Positions 16,661 through 24,226 of a DNA stretch of 28,919 bases are shown piece by piece. A program made the position numbers and the translations under genes. The first letter of the stretch is position 1. Each line of letters starts with the position of its first letter. The DNA comes from Saprospiraceae bacterium UBA3362 (GTDB taxonomy: Bacteria; Bacteroidota; Bacteroidia; Chitinophagales; Saprospiraceae). The notes beneath the pieces were generated by a model that did not search any database, had not been told where the DNA came from, and saw only the letters and a program-made list of their open reading frames with translations. The stretch covers positions 1 through 28,919 of the forward strand of contig DEQQ01000038.1 in the NCBI GenBank assembly GCA_002360455.1. The letters run 5' to 3'.

Positions 16661-16998
16661 AATCTATCCTTTTTGGGTAAACTTTGGACTATCAGATCAT
16701 AAGAATGATCTATCAATGATTTGAGCAGCGAATCCGACAAATCACCATCAAAGTGTACAGTGTTCCAATGTTTTTTGTTCATGTGATATCCTGGCTGGAT
16801 GAACTCATGTTGGGCACGCAATTGTTCTGCGTATTCAGGGTCGCATTTTAGATTTACTTTGAATTCTGCACTTTCCAAATCTGTTATTGCAAATATCTTA
16901 CCTTTTACTTTTAATACAAGATTTTCAGGGCCAAAGGGGAAACTCTCCTCGACAAATTTCTTACGCAAGCAGTACTCAACAAATTGCTCAATATTCAT
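16657..16998 (-). CDS. MmcQ/YjbR family DNA-binding-fold protein
   Basis: A 113-residue protein matching the MmcQ/YjbR (DUF419) family in length and order: an N-terminal helix (IEQFVEYCLRKKFVEESFPFG), VLKVKGKIFAI, FKVNLKCDPEYAEQLR, GYHMNKKHWNTV, and a C-terminal helix with DHSYDLIVQSLPKK. The family has a CyaY-like or double-wing fold. DNA binding has been suggested but no firm function is established. It stands alone, convergent with lolD (shared CTAA stop overlap) and divergent from the endonuclease gene across 57 bases with a -7-like element on each strand. Confidence 0.85.
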   Translation of the reverse strand: MNIEQFVEYCLRKKFVEESFPFGPENLVLKVKGKIFAITDLESAEFKVNLKCDPEYAEQLRAQHEFIQPGYHMNKKHWNTVHFDGDLSDSLLKSLIDHSYDLIVQSLPKKDRF

Positions 16999-17014
16999 TT
17001 TTAAGTATTTAGAT

Positions 17015-17022
17015 CAAAAATA
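17015..17022 (-). promoter_or_regulatory. Candidate -7 element (TATTTTTG) for the MmcQ gene
   Basis: The minus strand reads TATTTTTG, an exact TAnnTTTG match, 16 bases upstream of the ATG. The leader would be roughly 10-15 bases. Confidence 0.4.
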
Positions 17023-17043
17023 AGAGGATTTTGGAAAGCATTG

Positions 17044-17051
17044 TATCTTTG
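17044..17051 (+). promoter_or_regulatory. Candidate -7 element (TATCTTTG) for the endonuclease gene
   Basis: TATCTTTG is an exact TAnnTTTG match ending four bases before the ATG at 17056. A start about five bases downstream would fall on the ATG itself, suggesting a leaderless or nearly leaderless mRNA. No clear -33 element. Confidence 0.4.
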
Positions 17052-17055
17052 TTCA

Positions 17056-18126
17056 ATGAAACGATCCTCTGTCGTCATAGTTTGTTTTAGCTTGTTTTTA
17101 TTCCTGAAACTCGAAGCTCAGTGGAAGCAGCTGCCGGTTTTTCCTACGGATTCAGGTTATTTATTATTGAATAAATTGATATTGCAATATAAACCGATCA
17201 ATGTATTGGATTATAGCAATGCAAGAATAAAAATGTATAGTGAAATATACAATGTGCATGATACTGTATATTGTGTGTATTCAAATCACGGGCTGTATTT
17301 GAATCCCAATTCTTCGGATCCCATAGGAGACTTAGTTAAAAATGGTTCTGCCAATGGTATCAATTGTGAACATACTTTTCCTCAGAGCAAGGGAGCAGAA
17401 ACCGGCAATGCAAAATCCGACATGCATCATCTCTATCCTGCACGAGCTGCAGTAAATGAGGCAAGATCCAACTATCCCTTTGCAGAGATCAATGATAGCA
17501 ACACAGACAGGTGGTATTACAAAACCTCAGAACTCCTCCTCAAACCAAATAAAGATATCGATGAATACAGTGAAGGGATAAGTGGAAGTTTTGAACCGAG
17601 AGAAGATCACAAAGGAAATGTAGCAAGAGCCATTTTCTATTTTTTTACAATGTACGAGTTACAGTCTGACAAAACTTTTTTTGAGCAAATGAAACCAACT
17701 CTCTGTAGTTGGCATCTCAAAGATCCTGTAGATTCTATGGAGTGGTCCCGTACTTATTCTATTGCAAAATATCAAGACCAGAAACCCAATCCTTATGTTT
17801 TGGATTGTAGCTTGGCAAGAAGAACTTTTTGTCCGGGGCAAAGTCAATGTTCGAAAAATACAAGTACTAAGTCAGTGTTTCTTGGACAACTGCAATCATC
17901 TCCAAATCCCACCATGCAAGGAGTAAGATTAACAGAAATATCTGCAGAAGAATTACTGGGCATTGAATTGATTGATGCCAATGGTAAGAAATCAAATTGC
18001 AGTTTCTTTCCTCAAGAACAGGGAATCTACATAGAGCTTAATCCGGGATTGGAATCCGGAATCTATATCCTTCATTTGTTGGCAAAAAACGGAGCTCAGT
18101 GGTTTTGTAAAATAGATAAAATCTAA
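17056..18126 (+). CDS. Secreted endonuclease I with T9SS type A tail
   Basis: A 356-residue protein from ATG 17056. An upstream in-frame TTG at 17041 would add five residues before the signal peptide and lies inside the promoter-like element, so it is rejected. The signal peptide is about 1-22 (LEAQ). The endonuclease I domain has INCEHTFPQSKG (His106) and DMHHLYPARAAVNEARSNYPF (His124, His125, Asn134, Arg137), the catalytic and Mg-binding block of the EndA/NucM family. By family knowledge this is a non-specific extracellular nuclease. The last ~75 residues (SSPNPTMQGVRL ... SGIYILHLLAKNG ... IDKI) form a T9SS type A sorting domain. A hotdog thioesterase gene follows 7 bases later, probably on the same transcript. 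Phosphate or nucleotide scavenging is the likely role. Confidence 0.88.
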   Translation: MKRSSVVIVCFSLFLFLKLEAQWKQLPVFPTDSGYLLLNKLILQYKPINVLDYSNARIKMYSEIYNVHDTVYCVYSNHGLYLNPNSSDPIGDLVKNGSANGINCEHTFPQSKGAETGNAKSDMHHLYPARAAVNEARSNYPFAEINDSNTDRWYYKTSELLLKPNKDIDEYSEGISGSFEPREDHKGNVARAIFYFFTMYELQSDKTFFEQMKPTLCSWHLKDPVDSMEWSRTYSIAKYQDQKPNPYVLDCSLARRTFCPGQSQCSKNTSTKSVFLGQLQSSPNPTMQGVRLTEISAEELLGIELIDANGKKSNCSFFPQEQGIYIELNPGLESGIYILHLLAKNGAQWFCKIDKI

Positions 18127-18133
18127 TTGATCT

Positions 18134-18607
18134 ATGGAAAAACACCCATGCACGTCTTATAGAATCCGATTTAAAGATTGTGACCCTTTAGGGCATTTAT
18201 ACAATACTCGATTTATAGATTATATGCTTGAAGCTCGAGAGGATCATATCATTCAGCATTATGATATGAACCTTGAGCAATACCTCAAAGAAAGAGGAAT
18301 GGCTTGGGTGGTTACTCATCATGAAATGGCTTATATCAAAGAAGCAAAACGAAATGAAATAGTACAAATTGCATCTGCTCTTATTCATATTGATCATAAA
18401 TCTATTTTGAATGAGTATCAAATGTGGAATGAAGACAGGACGCAATTAAAAGCATTGCTTCATACTACTTTTGTGCATATTAATATGAAAGAGAAGAAAT
18501 CCTGCGAGCATCCTGATGATATTCACGCAATGTTGCAATCCCTCCAACTTCATATTCCTGAGCGTGATTTTAAATTGAGGTTGAATCATCTCTTGGGGCG
18601 TTCATAG
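18134..18607 (+). CDS. Hotdog-fold acyl-CoA thioesterase (4HBT/YbgC-like)
   Basis: A 157-residue protein with the 4HBT active-site segment FKDCDPLGHLYNTRFIDYM. Asp17 sits at the catalytic position, followed by His21 and Asn24. WVVTHHEMAYIKEAKRNE corresponds to the second conserved strand. It has the usual length for single-domain thioesterases of the YbgC/FabA-like group, which hydrolyse acyl-CoA or acyl-ACP in the cytoplasm. The chain-length preference cannot be read. It follows the endonuclease gene by 7 bases and precedes fmt by 75 bases. The link to the endonuclease is probably only transcriptional. Confidence 0.82.
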   Translation: MEKHPCTSYRIRFKDCDPLGHLYNTRFIDYMLEAREDHIIQHYDMNLEQYLKERGMAWVVTHHEMAYIKEAKRNEIVQIASALIHIDHKSILNEYQMWNEDRTQLKALLHTTFVHINMKEKKSCEHPDDIHAMLQSLQLHIPERDFKLRLNHLLGRS

Positions 18608-18682
18608 AATTCAATTGATGGCAAAATAGAGATTGGTAAACAAATCGATTCTTTTAGTATTTTATCCAAATAAAAAGGCAAG

Positions 18683-19594
18683 ATGAAAATAGTCTTCATG
18701 GGTACTCCTGATTTTGCAGTCCCATCATTAGAATTGTTAAACCAACACTTAGAAATATTAGCCGTTGTAACAGCAACCGACAAACCCGGAGGGCGCGGCA
18801 ACCAATTGATTCAGTCTGCTGTAAAACAAAAAGCAATGGAGCTGAATCTTCCTTTGTTGCAACCCGAAAAATTGAAATCCAAAGCCTTTCTAAAACAACT
18901 TGAACTGCTTCATGCAGATCTTTTTGTTGTAGTTGCTTTTCGGATGTTACCGGAAGTTGTTTGGAATATGCCGCCAATGGGAACGATCAATCTTCATGGT
19001 TCGTTATTGCCAAAGTACAGAGGTGCCGCACCCATTCAAAGAGCCATTTTAGCCGGAGAAAAAATGACCGGAGTGAGCTGTTTTAGGCTGACTCATGCCA
19101 TAGACACAGGCAATATTTTATCTCAACAATCAGTCGAGATAGGAGAGTTCGAAACCGGAGGTGAGTTGTATGATCGAATGAAAAGGATAGGAGCAGAATT
19201 GTTGTGCAAAACTGTATTGGAAATTGGGCAAGGAAAAATCTTAGAGGGAGTTCCCCAAAACGATCAACAAGCTACAGATGCGCCTAAAATTTTTGCTGAA
19301 GATTTGGAAGTCGATTGGCAAAAGTCAGGCAAAGAAATTATCAATCAGATAAGAGCATTTTGTCCATATCCTTTGGCCTTTTTTAGGAGAAATGGTTTAA
19401 TTTATAAGATTCACAGAGCAGAGTTTATGTTGGATTCGGAAGAAGCTGAAGTTGGAGCTTCAAAAATCATCAATAGAGAACAAATTGGGATTCGATGCAA
19501 AGACGGATGGATTCTTATTCATGAGATCCAAGAGCAAAGCAAACGAAAAATGAACAGTAAAGATTTTATTAACGGATTAAGAGTTCAGTTTTAA
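18683..19594 (+). CDS. fmt: Methionyl-tRNA formyltransferase
   Basis: A 303-residue enzyme, a normal length for Fmt. It opens MKIVFMGTPDFAVPSL. NLHGSLLPKYRGAAPIQRAI carries the catalytic Asn103 and His105 and the SLLPKYRG loop, and HAIDTGN carries Asp141; these match the known Asn/His/Asp triad. The C-terminal tRNA-binding domain (from about 205, REQIGIRCKDGWILI) is present. It transfers a formyl group from 10-formyl-THF to initiator Met-tRNA in the cytoplasm. The usual partner def is not adjacent. Its last 18 bases overlap the 3' end of the convergent Nudix gene. Confidence 0.97.
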   Translation: MKIVFMGTPDFAVPSLELLNQHLEILAVVTATDKPGGRGNQLIQSAVKQKAMELNLPLLQPEKLKSKAFLKQLELLHADLFVVVAFRMLPEVVWNMPPMGTINLHGSLLPKYRGAAPIQRAILAGEKMTGVSCFRLTHAIDTGNILSQQSVEIGEFETGGELYDRMKRIGAELLCKTVLEIGQGKILEGVPQNDQQATDAPKIFAEDLEVDWQKSGKEIINQIRAFCPYPLAFFRRNGLIYKIHRAEFMLDSEEAEVGASKIINREQIGIRCKDGWILIHEIQEQSKRKMNSKDFINGLRVQF

Positions 19595-20221
19595 TCTGGA
19601 AAACTGCTCAAAGCACTCCAAAACCGATTTGTAAATCGGCTTAAGAGCCGACACATCTTCCGGATATGTCCAAAACAACTCTGTAATATCTTCTGTAGTC
19701 TGCGGGATTAGGGTTTCTTGTGCAGAGCCTATGAGATGAAACCATTTGGTTTTTTTTAGACATCTTTTATGATCTCTATCCCTATAGATATGATAAGTTG
19801 TAAGCAATCCTTCCTTGAGGGTCAATTGTTGGAGTCCTGTTTCTTCTTGACATTCTCTGATCGCCGCCTGCTTGTATTTTTCATTATCGTCTAATTTGCC
19901 TTTGGGCAAATCGTAGAATCCTCGGCGTTTCATGATAAGGATTTTGGACTGTTCCAGGTCTTCTATAATTCCGCCGGCTGCTTTAATTTTTATACAAATT
20001 TCTTTGAGATCTTTCATTATTTTTTCAGGTTCAGAATACCATAAAAGGATTTGCTGAATTTTGCCTGATTTTTCCATGAGGTCCAAATATTGGAACAAGG
20101 ATTTCTTCTGTCCTGAATATGAGTGAATTAAATCAAATTCTTTGGCTGTCGGAGATTGAGCAAATTCCAGATCTGCCAAAACCAATGTTCGCTCGTTTAA
20201 ATAGATTTTATAAATTTGCAT
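19577..20221 (-). CDS. Nudix hydrolase
   Basis: A 214-residue protein from the ATG whose complement is 20219-20221. An in-frame ATG ten codons earlier (20249-20251) overlaps a TATTTTTG element and would precede the predicted transcript start, so the shorter form is preferred. The Nudix box GKLDDNEKYKQAAIRECQEETGL (108-130) matches G-x5-E-x7-REUxEExGU in full. It is preceded by KAAGGIIEDLEQSKILIMKRRGFYDLPKG. The ~80-residue N-terminal extension is shared, as I recall, with other Bacteroidota Nudix proteins. The substrate is unknown: an (oxidised) nucleoside diphosphate derivative by family. It is divergent from pyrE with overlapping start codons and convergent with fmt with an 18-base overlap. 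Confidence 0.85.
   Translation of the reverse strand: MQIYKIYLNERTLVLADLEFAQSPTAKEFDLIHSYSGQKKSLFQYLDLMEKSGKIQQILLWYSEPEKIMKDLKEICIKIKAAGGIIEDLEQSKILIMKRRGFYDLPKGKLDDNEKYKQAAIRECQEETGLQQLTLKEGLLTTYHIYRDRDHKRCLKKTKWFHLIGSAQETLIPQTTEDITELFWTYPEDVSALKPIYKSVLECFEQFSRLKLNS
20211..20218 (+). promoter_or_regulatory. Candidate -7 element (TAAATTTG) for pyrE
   Basis: TAAATTTG is an exact TAnnTTTG match ending one base before the CATG that holds the pyrE and Nudix ATGs. A transcript start some five bases downstream would lie inside the annotated pyrE start, so either the gene begins at TTG 20235 or a further promoter is used. Confidence 0.35.
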
Positions 20222-20876
20222 GAGATTTAACAAATTGAACTTAATCGCCAAAAATATTTCCGATCGTTTATTGCAAATAAAAGCAATTAAACTGAATGCT
20301 CAAAATCCTTTTACTTGGGCGTCGGGACTTAGATCTCCCATTTATTGTGATAATAGACTGATTTTAAGCTATCCTGAAGTGAGAAAGGAGGTCATTCTTG
20401 CTCTTACAAGACAGGCTAAAACTCTGGGTCCTACGGCGATTGCAGGTGTTGCTACAGCAGGTATAGCTTGGGGAGCTTATGTAGCAGACAAGCTTGAGTT
20501 GCCTTATTGTTATATCCGTTCCAAGCCCAAAGATCATGGCCTAAAAAATTTAATTGAAGGTCAAATTCCCGAAGGAAGTAAAGTTTTGGTGATAGAAGAT
20601 CTTATCTCCACCGGTGGAAGTTCACTGGAAGCGGTACAAGCCGTGATCGACCAAAATCTGGAGACAATTGGAGTTCTCTCCATTTTCCAATACGGATTTG
20701 CTGCAGCAAAGGAGAATTTTGAAAAAAAATCGCAATCTTTTTGGAGCTTAACCGATTTTCCAACACTTTTGGAACAAGCTTTGCTATCTTCCTATATCAA
20801 TCCCGATGATTTCCAAAAATTAAAGAATTGGAATCAAAATCCGAAATTATGGTCAGATCAATTTAGCCATAATTAA
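20220..20876 (+). CDS. pyrE: Orotate phosphoribosyltransferase
   Basis: A 218-residue enzyme from ATG 20220. LLQIKAIKLNAQNPFTWASGLRSPIYCDNRL (18-48) is the family's orotate-side N-terminal region. KVLVIEDLISTGGSS (121-135) is the PRPP-binding motif. YIRSKPKDHG carries the mobile-loop Lys residues. It makes OMP from orotate and PRPP in pyrimidine synthesis. The start is ambiguous because the promoter-like TAAATTTG ends at 20218. TTG at 20235 (MNLIAKNISDRLL) is an alternative that keeps the whole conserved domain. An M42 peptidase gene follows after 9 bases and is probably co-transcribed. Confidence 0.95.
   Translation: MRFNKLNLIAKNISDRLLQIKAIKLNAQNPFTWASGLRSPIYCDNRLILSYPEVRKEVILALTRQAKTLGPTAIAGVATAGIAWGAYVADKLELPYCYIRSKPKDHGLKNLIEGQIPEGSKVLVIEDLISTGGSSLEAVQAVIDQNLETIGVLSIFQYGFAAAKENFEKKSQSFWSLTDFPTLLEQALLSSYINPDDFQKLKNWNQNPKLWSDQFSHN
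20249..20256 (-). promoter_or_regulatory. Candidate -7 element (TATTTTTG) for the Nudix gene
   Basis: The minus strand reads TATTTTTG, an exact TAnnTTTG match, 27 bases upstream of the preferred Nudix ATG and inside the pyrE coding sequence. It overlaps the alternative upstream ATG, arguing against that start. Confidence 0.35.
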
Positions 20877-20885
20877 ATTCACTTT

Positions 20886-21965
20886 ATGCCAATAATTAAC
20901 GAAAAATCAGAGAAATTTTTATTCTCCTATATTGACAATCCTTCTCCTACCGGACACGAAGTTGAGGGTCAAAAGATATGGTTGGACTATATAAAGCCCT
21001 ACATAGATGAATGGGAGCTCGACCATTACGGTACTCTTTATGCTGTAATCAACCCGGGAATGGAGTTTAAAGTGGTAATAGAAGGTCATTCTGACGAGAT
21101 CTCCTGGATTGTAAATTACATCACTGATGACGGGTTCATCCACGTTATCCGAAACGGGGGCACAGACCAGAGCATTGCACCCTCCAAGCGGGTGAACATT
21201 CACACTCCAAAAGGAATAGTGAAGGGTATTTTCGGTTGGCCTGCCATCCATACTCGCAAGGGAAATGATAGCAATTTGGCAGCCACTGTAGAGAATATAT
21301 TTTTGGATATCGGAGCCAAGGATAAGGAGGAAGTAGAAGAATTGGGGGTCCATGTGGGTTGCGTGGCAGTGTATGAAGACGGACTAACCAAGCTCAACAA
21401 TAAATTTTATGTGGGGAGAGCATTGGACAATAGGATGGGAGGTTTTTGTATCGCAGAAGTCGCCCGACTGATCAAAGAGAATGGGATAAAACTTCCTTTT
21501 TCTCTCTATATAGTAAACTCCGTACAAGAAGAAATAGGGATGAGAGGTGCAGAGATGATAGCCAATACCATAAAACCCAATATTGCAATTGTCACTGATG
21601 TAACCCATGACACCCATACTCCATTGCTTAAAGCCAAGGAGCAGGGCAGTGTCAAATGCGGACTGGGTCCGGTCTTATGTTATGCTCCTGCAGTGCACTC
21701 CATTTTACAATCGCTGGTAGTCAGTGTGGCAGAAGAACAGAAAATTCCTTTTCAGAGATTGGCAGCTTCTCGAAGCACCGGGACAGATACAGATGCATTT
21801 GCTTATTCCAATGGAGGAGTACCCAGTGTGTTGATATCACTTCCTCTGAGGTATATGCATACCACTGTGGAGACAGCCCAAATAGAAGATGTAGAAAACG
21901 TAATCTTATTGATTTACAACTGTCTTCTTAAGATACAACCCGATATGAAGTTGAAGTATTTTTAG
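20886..21965 (+). CDS. M42 family metallo-aminopeptidase
   Basis: A 359-residue cytoplasmic enzyme with all expected metal and catalytic residues of the M42 (TET/glutamyl aminopeptidase) family: EGHSDE (His68, Asp70 partner), GRALDNRMGG (Asp181), VQEEIGMRG (Glu215 catalytic, Glu216), VTDVTHD (Asp238) and MHTTVE (His325). These proteins form large oligomers and trim N-terminal residues from peptides; some were first annotated as endoglucanases. It begins 9 bases after pyrE and ends at a hairpin terminator. Nothing links it to pyrimidine synthesis. From here through hutU the sequence looks somewhat richer in GC than the flanks by eye. Confidence 0.93.
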   Translation: MPIINEKSEKFLFSYIDNPSPTGHEVEGQKIWLDYIKPYIDEWELDHYGTLYAVINPGMEFKVVIEGHSDEISWIVNYITDDGFIHVIRNGGTDQSIAPSKRVNIHTPKGIVKGIFGWPAIHTRKGNDSNLAATVENIFLDIGAKDKEEVEELGVHVGCVAVYEDGLTKLNNKFYVGRALDNRMGGFCIAEVARLIKENGIKLPFSLYIVNSVQEEIGMRGAEMIANTIKPNIAIVTDVTHDTHTPLLKAKEQGSVKCGLGPVLCYAPAVHSILQSLVVSVAEEQKIPFQRLAASRSTGTDTDAFAYSNGGVPSVLISLPLRYMHTTVETAQIEDVENVILLIYNCLLKIQPDMKLKYF

Positions 21966-21974
21966 CTTGTTTTC

Positions 21975-21998
21975 TGAGCTTAAAAACGAATAAGCTCA
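21975..21998 (+). terminator. Hairpin terminator after pyrE-M42
   Basis: TGAGCTTA (21975-21982) pairs with TAAGCTCA (21991-21998) in a perfect 8-bp stem with an AAAACGAA loop, starting 10 bases after the stop. TTTATTAGG follows, a weak U-rich tail. Confidence 0.6.
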
Positions 21999-22011
21999 TT
22001 TATTAGGTGGA

Positions 22012-22045
22012 TTTGTACTTCAGAATTAAGTTCTGAGTATTTTTG
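22012..22045 (+). promoter_or_regulatory. Candidate promoter for hutU
   Basis: TTTG (22012-22015) and TATTTTTG (22038-22045) are separated by 22 bases, close to the Bacteroidota -33/-7 arrangement, and the -7 is an exact TAnnTTTG match. A start near 22050 would place the whole structured repeat (22055-22140) in a ~107-base hutU leader. Confidence 0.5.
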
Positions 22046-22054
22046 TGCTATACT

Positions 22055-22140
22055 GCGCAAGGAGGCTGGAAGGCTTGGTGCTGCGCACCGAGCGACAGCG
22101 AGCCTGTAAGACTCCGACCTTTACGAAGTTAAGGATGCGC
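22055..22140 (+). repeat. Structured interspersed repeat, copy 2, in the hutU leader
   Basis: The second copy of the element at 362-465. GCGCA (22055-22059) pairs with TGCGC (22136-22140). GGAGGCTGGAAGG (22061-22073) pairs imperfectly with CCTGTAAGACTCC (22103-22115). Inside is GGTGC-TGC-GCACC (22077-22089). A last hairpin with a GAA loop and one T-T mismatch spans 22118-22134. It lacks the extra 21-base hairpin of copy 1. It ends 16 bases before the hutU ATG. Relative to copy 1 three of five terminal base pairs changed on both sides so that pairing is kept. Confidence 0.75.
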
Positions 22141-22156
22141 CCAAACCAACTCCAAT

Positions 22157-24169
22157 ATGGATTTCAAACTATTGATACAGCAGGGTATTCCCAAGCAATT
22201 GCCACAGGCTAAAAAGCTCGATGAGACACTGCCTCATGCCCCAAAACGAAATATTGATCAACTGACGATTGAGGAAAAAAGGTTGGCATTAAAAAATGCC
22301 TTGAGATATTTTCCCTCTGAATGGCATGAGATTTTAGCCACAGAATTTGCAGAGGAATTGGAGCAATACGGGAGGATCTATATGTATCGTTTTATGCCGG
22401 AATACGAGATGTTTGCAAGAGAAATTGATGCCTATCCTGCCCGATGCAAACAAGCTGCAGCTATCATGTTGATGATTCAAAACAATTTGGATCCATTGGT
22501 TGCCAAATATCCTCAGGAGCTGATCACCTACGGTGGGAATGGGGCAGTATTTCAGAACTGGGCTCAATACTTATTGTGCATGCGTTATTTGAGCGAGATG
22601 AGTTCACAGCAGACTCTCTCACTTTATTCGGGTCATCCAATGGGATTGTTTCCGAGTTTTGAGCGAGCACCAAGAGTTGTAGTGACCAATGGAATGATGA
22701 TTCCCAACTATTCATCCAAAGCAGATTGGAATAAATACAATGCACTGGGAGTAACTCAGTATGGGCAGATGACGGCGGGCTCATTTATGTATATAGGGCC
22801 ACAGGGAATTGTTCATGGGACGACGATAACACTGCTCAATGCTGCGAGAAAAGTTCTGGGAAAAGAGGCAAGATTGAGTGGACATCTTTTTATTACCTCA
22901 GGGCTCGGAGGAATGTCGGGGGCTCAATCTTTGGCAGCTGTGATTACAGGGGCCACTTGCATATTGGCAGAAGTGGATCCTGATGCGATCCGGCAGAGGA
23001 TCAATGACGGATATATCCAAAAAGAATTGGTTTTTCATGAATTGGCATCATTGTTTGATTATGCTAACAATTATACAAATCCGGATCGTGGAATCTGTTT
23101 GGTCTATGCCGGAAATATTGTGGAACTGTGGGAATATGCTGCAAAAAACAAGCTAAAGGTCCTATTGGGTTCCGATCAGACCAGTCTTCACAACATAGAT
23201 GATTTGGGCTATTGTCCGGTGGGATATTCATTTGAGCAAGCTAAAATATTGCTCAACACGGATCCAAAGAAATTTAAAGAAGAGGTTCAAAAAACATTGC
23301 GAAGGCATGTGGCAGCTGTGAATGAGTTAAGTGATCAAGGGATGTATTTTTGGGATTACGGCAATGCTTTTTTGGTAGAAGCACAGAGAGCAGGAGCAGA
23401 TATTGTGGACGATAACAGGCCATCGGGATTCAGATATCCTTCTTACGTAGAAGATATTATGGGTCCGCTTTGTTTTGATTATGGATTTGGTCCATTCAGA
23501 TGGGTTTGTACATCAGCTAAAATAGAAGATCTTGAGCTGACAGACCGATTGGCCGCAAAGGTCATAGGAGAGCTTATAGACGATTCGGAGGGGAACACTA
23601 AGGCACAGTTTGAAGATAATCTGGTATGGATAGAGAATGCCTCAAACAATTTGCCCATTGTGGGCTCCAAGAGCAGAATTCTGTATGCCAATGCGGTGGG
23701 AAGAATCGCTATAGCTTTAGCTTTTAATCAGGCTATAAAAGAAGGAAAATTGCAGGGTCCGATCGTGTTGGGGAGAGACCACCATGATGTTTCAGGTACG
23801 GATTCCCCATACAGAGAGACATCCAATATTTACGATGGCTCACGATTTACAGCGGATATGGCGGTTCACAATGTCATCGGAGACAGTTTTAGAGGAGCAA
23901 GTTGGGTCTCTATTCATAATGGAGGCGGTGTAGGTTGGGGGGAAGTAATCAATGGAGGATTTGGGATGATGATTGACGGAACTGAGGAGTCCGAAGAGAA
24001 CATTAAGATGATGTTGGATTGGGATGTAAACAACGGCATTTCGAGAAGAGCATGGGCTAGAAATGAGGGTGCGATAGAAAGCATAAAAGCGGCCATGCAA
24101 CTCAATCCCAATTTGAAAGTAAGTCTGCCTGAGATCGTGGACGAGCAAATTTTAAAAAAAGTATATTAA
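22157..24169 (+). CDS. hutU: Urocanate hydratase, long form
   Basis: A 670-residue enzyme converting urocanate to imidazolonepropionate, the second step of histidine breakdown, with bound NAD. Recognisable blocks: ELITYGGNGAVFQNWAQY, YSGHPMGLFPS, VVTNGMMIPNYSS, TAGSFMYIGPQGIVHGT, FITSGLGGMSGAQ, GSDQTSLHN, VLGRDHHDVSGTDSPYRET and IHNGGGVGWGEVINGGFGM. Typical bacterial HutU is about 555 residues. This one is close to the ~676-residue form of animals and some Bacteroidota, with an extra N-terminal helical section (1-70) and insertions. No hutH, hutI or hutG is adjacent, so histidine degradation genes must be dispersed if complete. The leader contains the structured repeat. Confidence 0.95.
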   Translation: MDFKLLIQQGIPKQLPQAKKLDETLPHAPKRNIDQLTIEEKRLALKNALRYFPSEWHEILATEFAEELEQYGRIYMYRFMPEYEMFAREIDAYPARCKQAAAIMLMIQNNLDPLVAKYPQELITYGGNGAVFQNWAQYLLCMRYLSEMSSQQTLSLYSGHPMGLFPSFERAPRVVVTNGMMIPNYSSKADWNKYNALGVTQYGQMTAGSFMYIGPQGIVHGTTITLLNAARKVLGKEARLSGHLFITSGLGGMSGAQSLAAVITGATCILAEVDPDAIRQRINDGYIQKELVFHELASLFDYANNYTNPDRGICLVYAGNIVELWEYAAKNKLKVLLGSDQTSLHNIDDLGYCPVGYSFEQAKILLNTDPKKFKEEVQKTLRRHVAAVNELSDQGMYFWDYGNAFLVEAQRAGADIVDDNRPSGFRYPSYVEDIMGPLCFDYGFGPFRWVCTSAKIEDLELTDRLAAKVIGELIDDSEGNTKAQFEDNLVWIENASNNLPIVGSKSRILYANAVGRIAIALAFNQAIKEGKLQGPIVLGRDHHDVSGTDSPYRETSNIYDGSRFTADMAVHNVIGDSFRGASWVSIHNGGGVGWGEVINGGFGMMIDGTEESEENIKMMLDWDVNNGISRRAWARNEGAIESIKAAMQLNPNLKVSLPEIVDEQILKKVY

Positions 24170-24226
24170 AACTATTGTCCACTAGTCAAAAATGCCATAC
24201 CTTAACGCATCAAAATTCTTAAAAGT

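Noticed and set aside
17041..17055. TTG start five codons upstream for the endonuclease
   Set aside because: It lies within the TATCTTTG promoter-like element and puts polar residues before a good signal peptide that starts at ATG 17056.
20222..20251. Longer Nudix protein starting at ATG 20249-20251
   Set aside because: That ATG overlaps the minus-strand -7 candidate and the added residues are not part of the family core. The ATG at 20219-20221 is better.
22157..24169. Several long antisense ORFs inside hutU, the M42 gene and fmt
   Set aside because: They are frame shadows of strongly conserved genes, with low-complexity or implausible translations.
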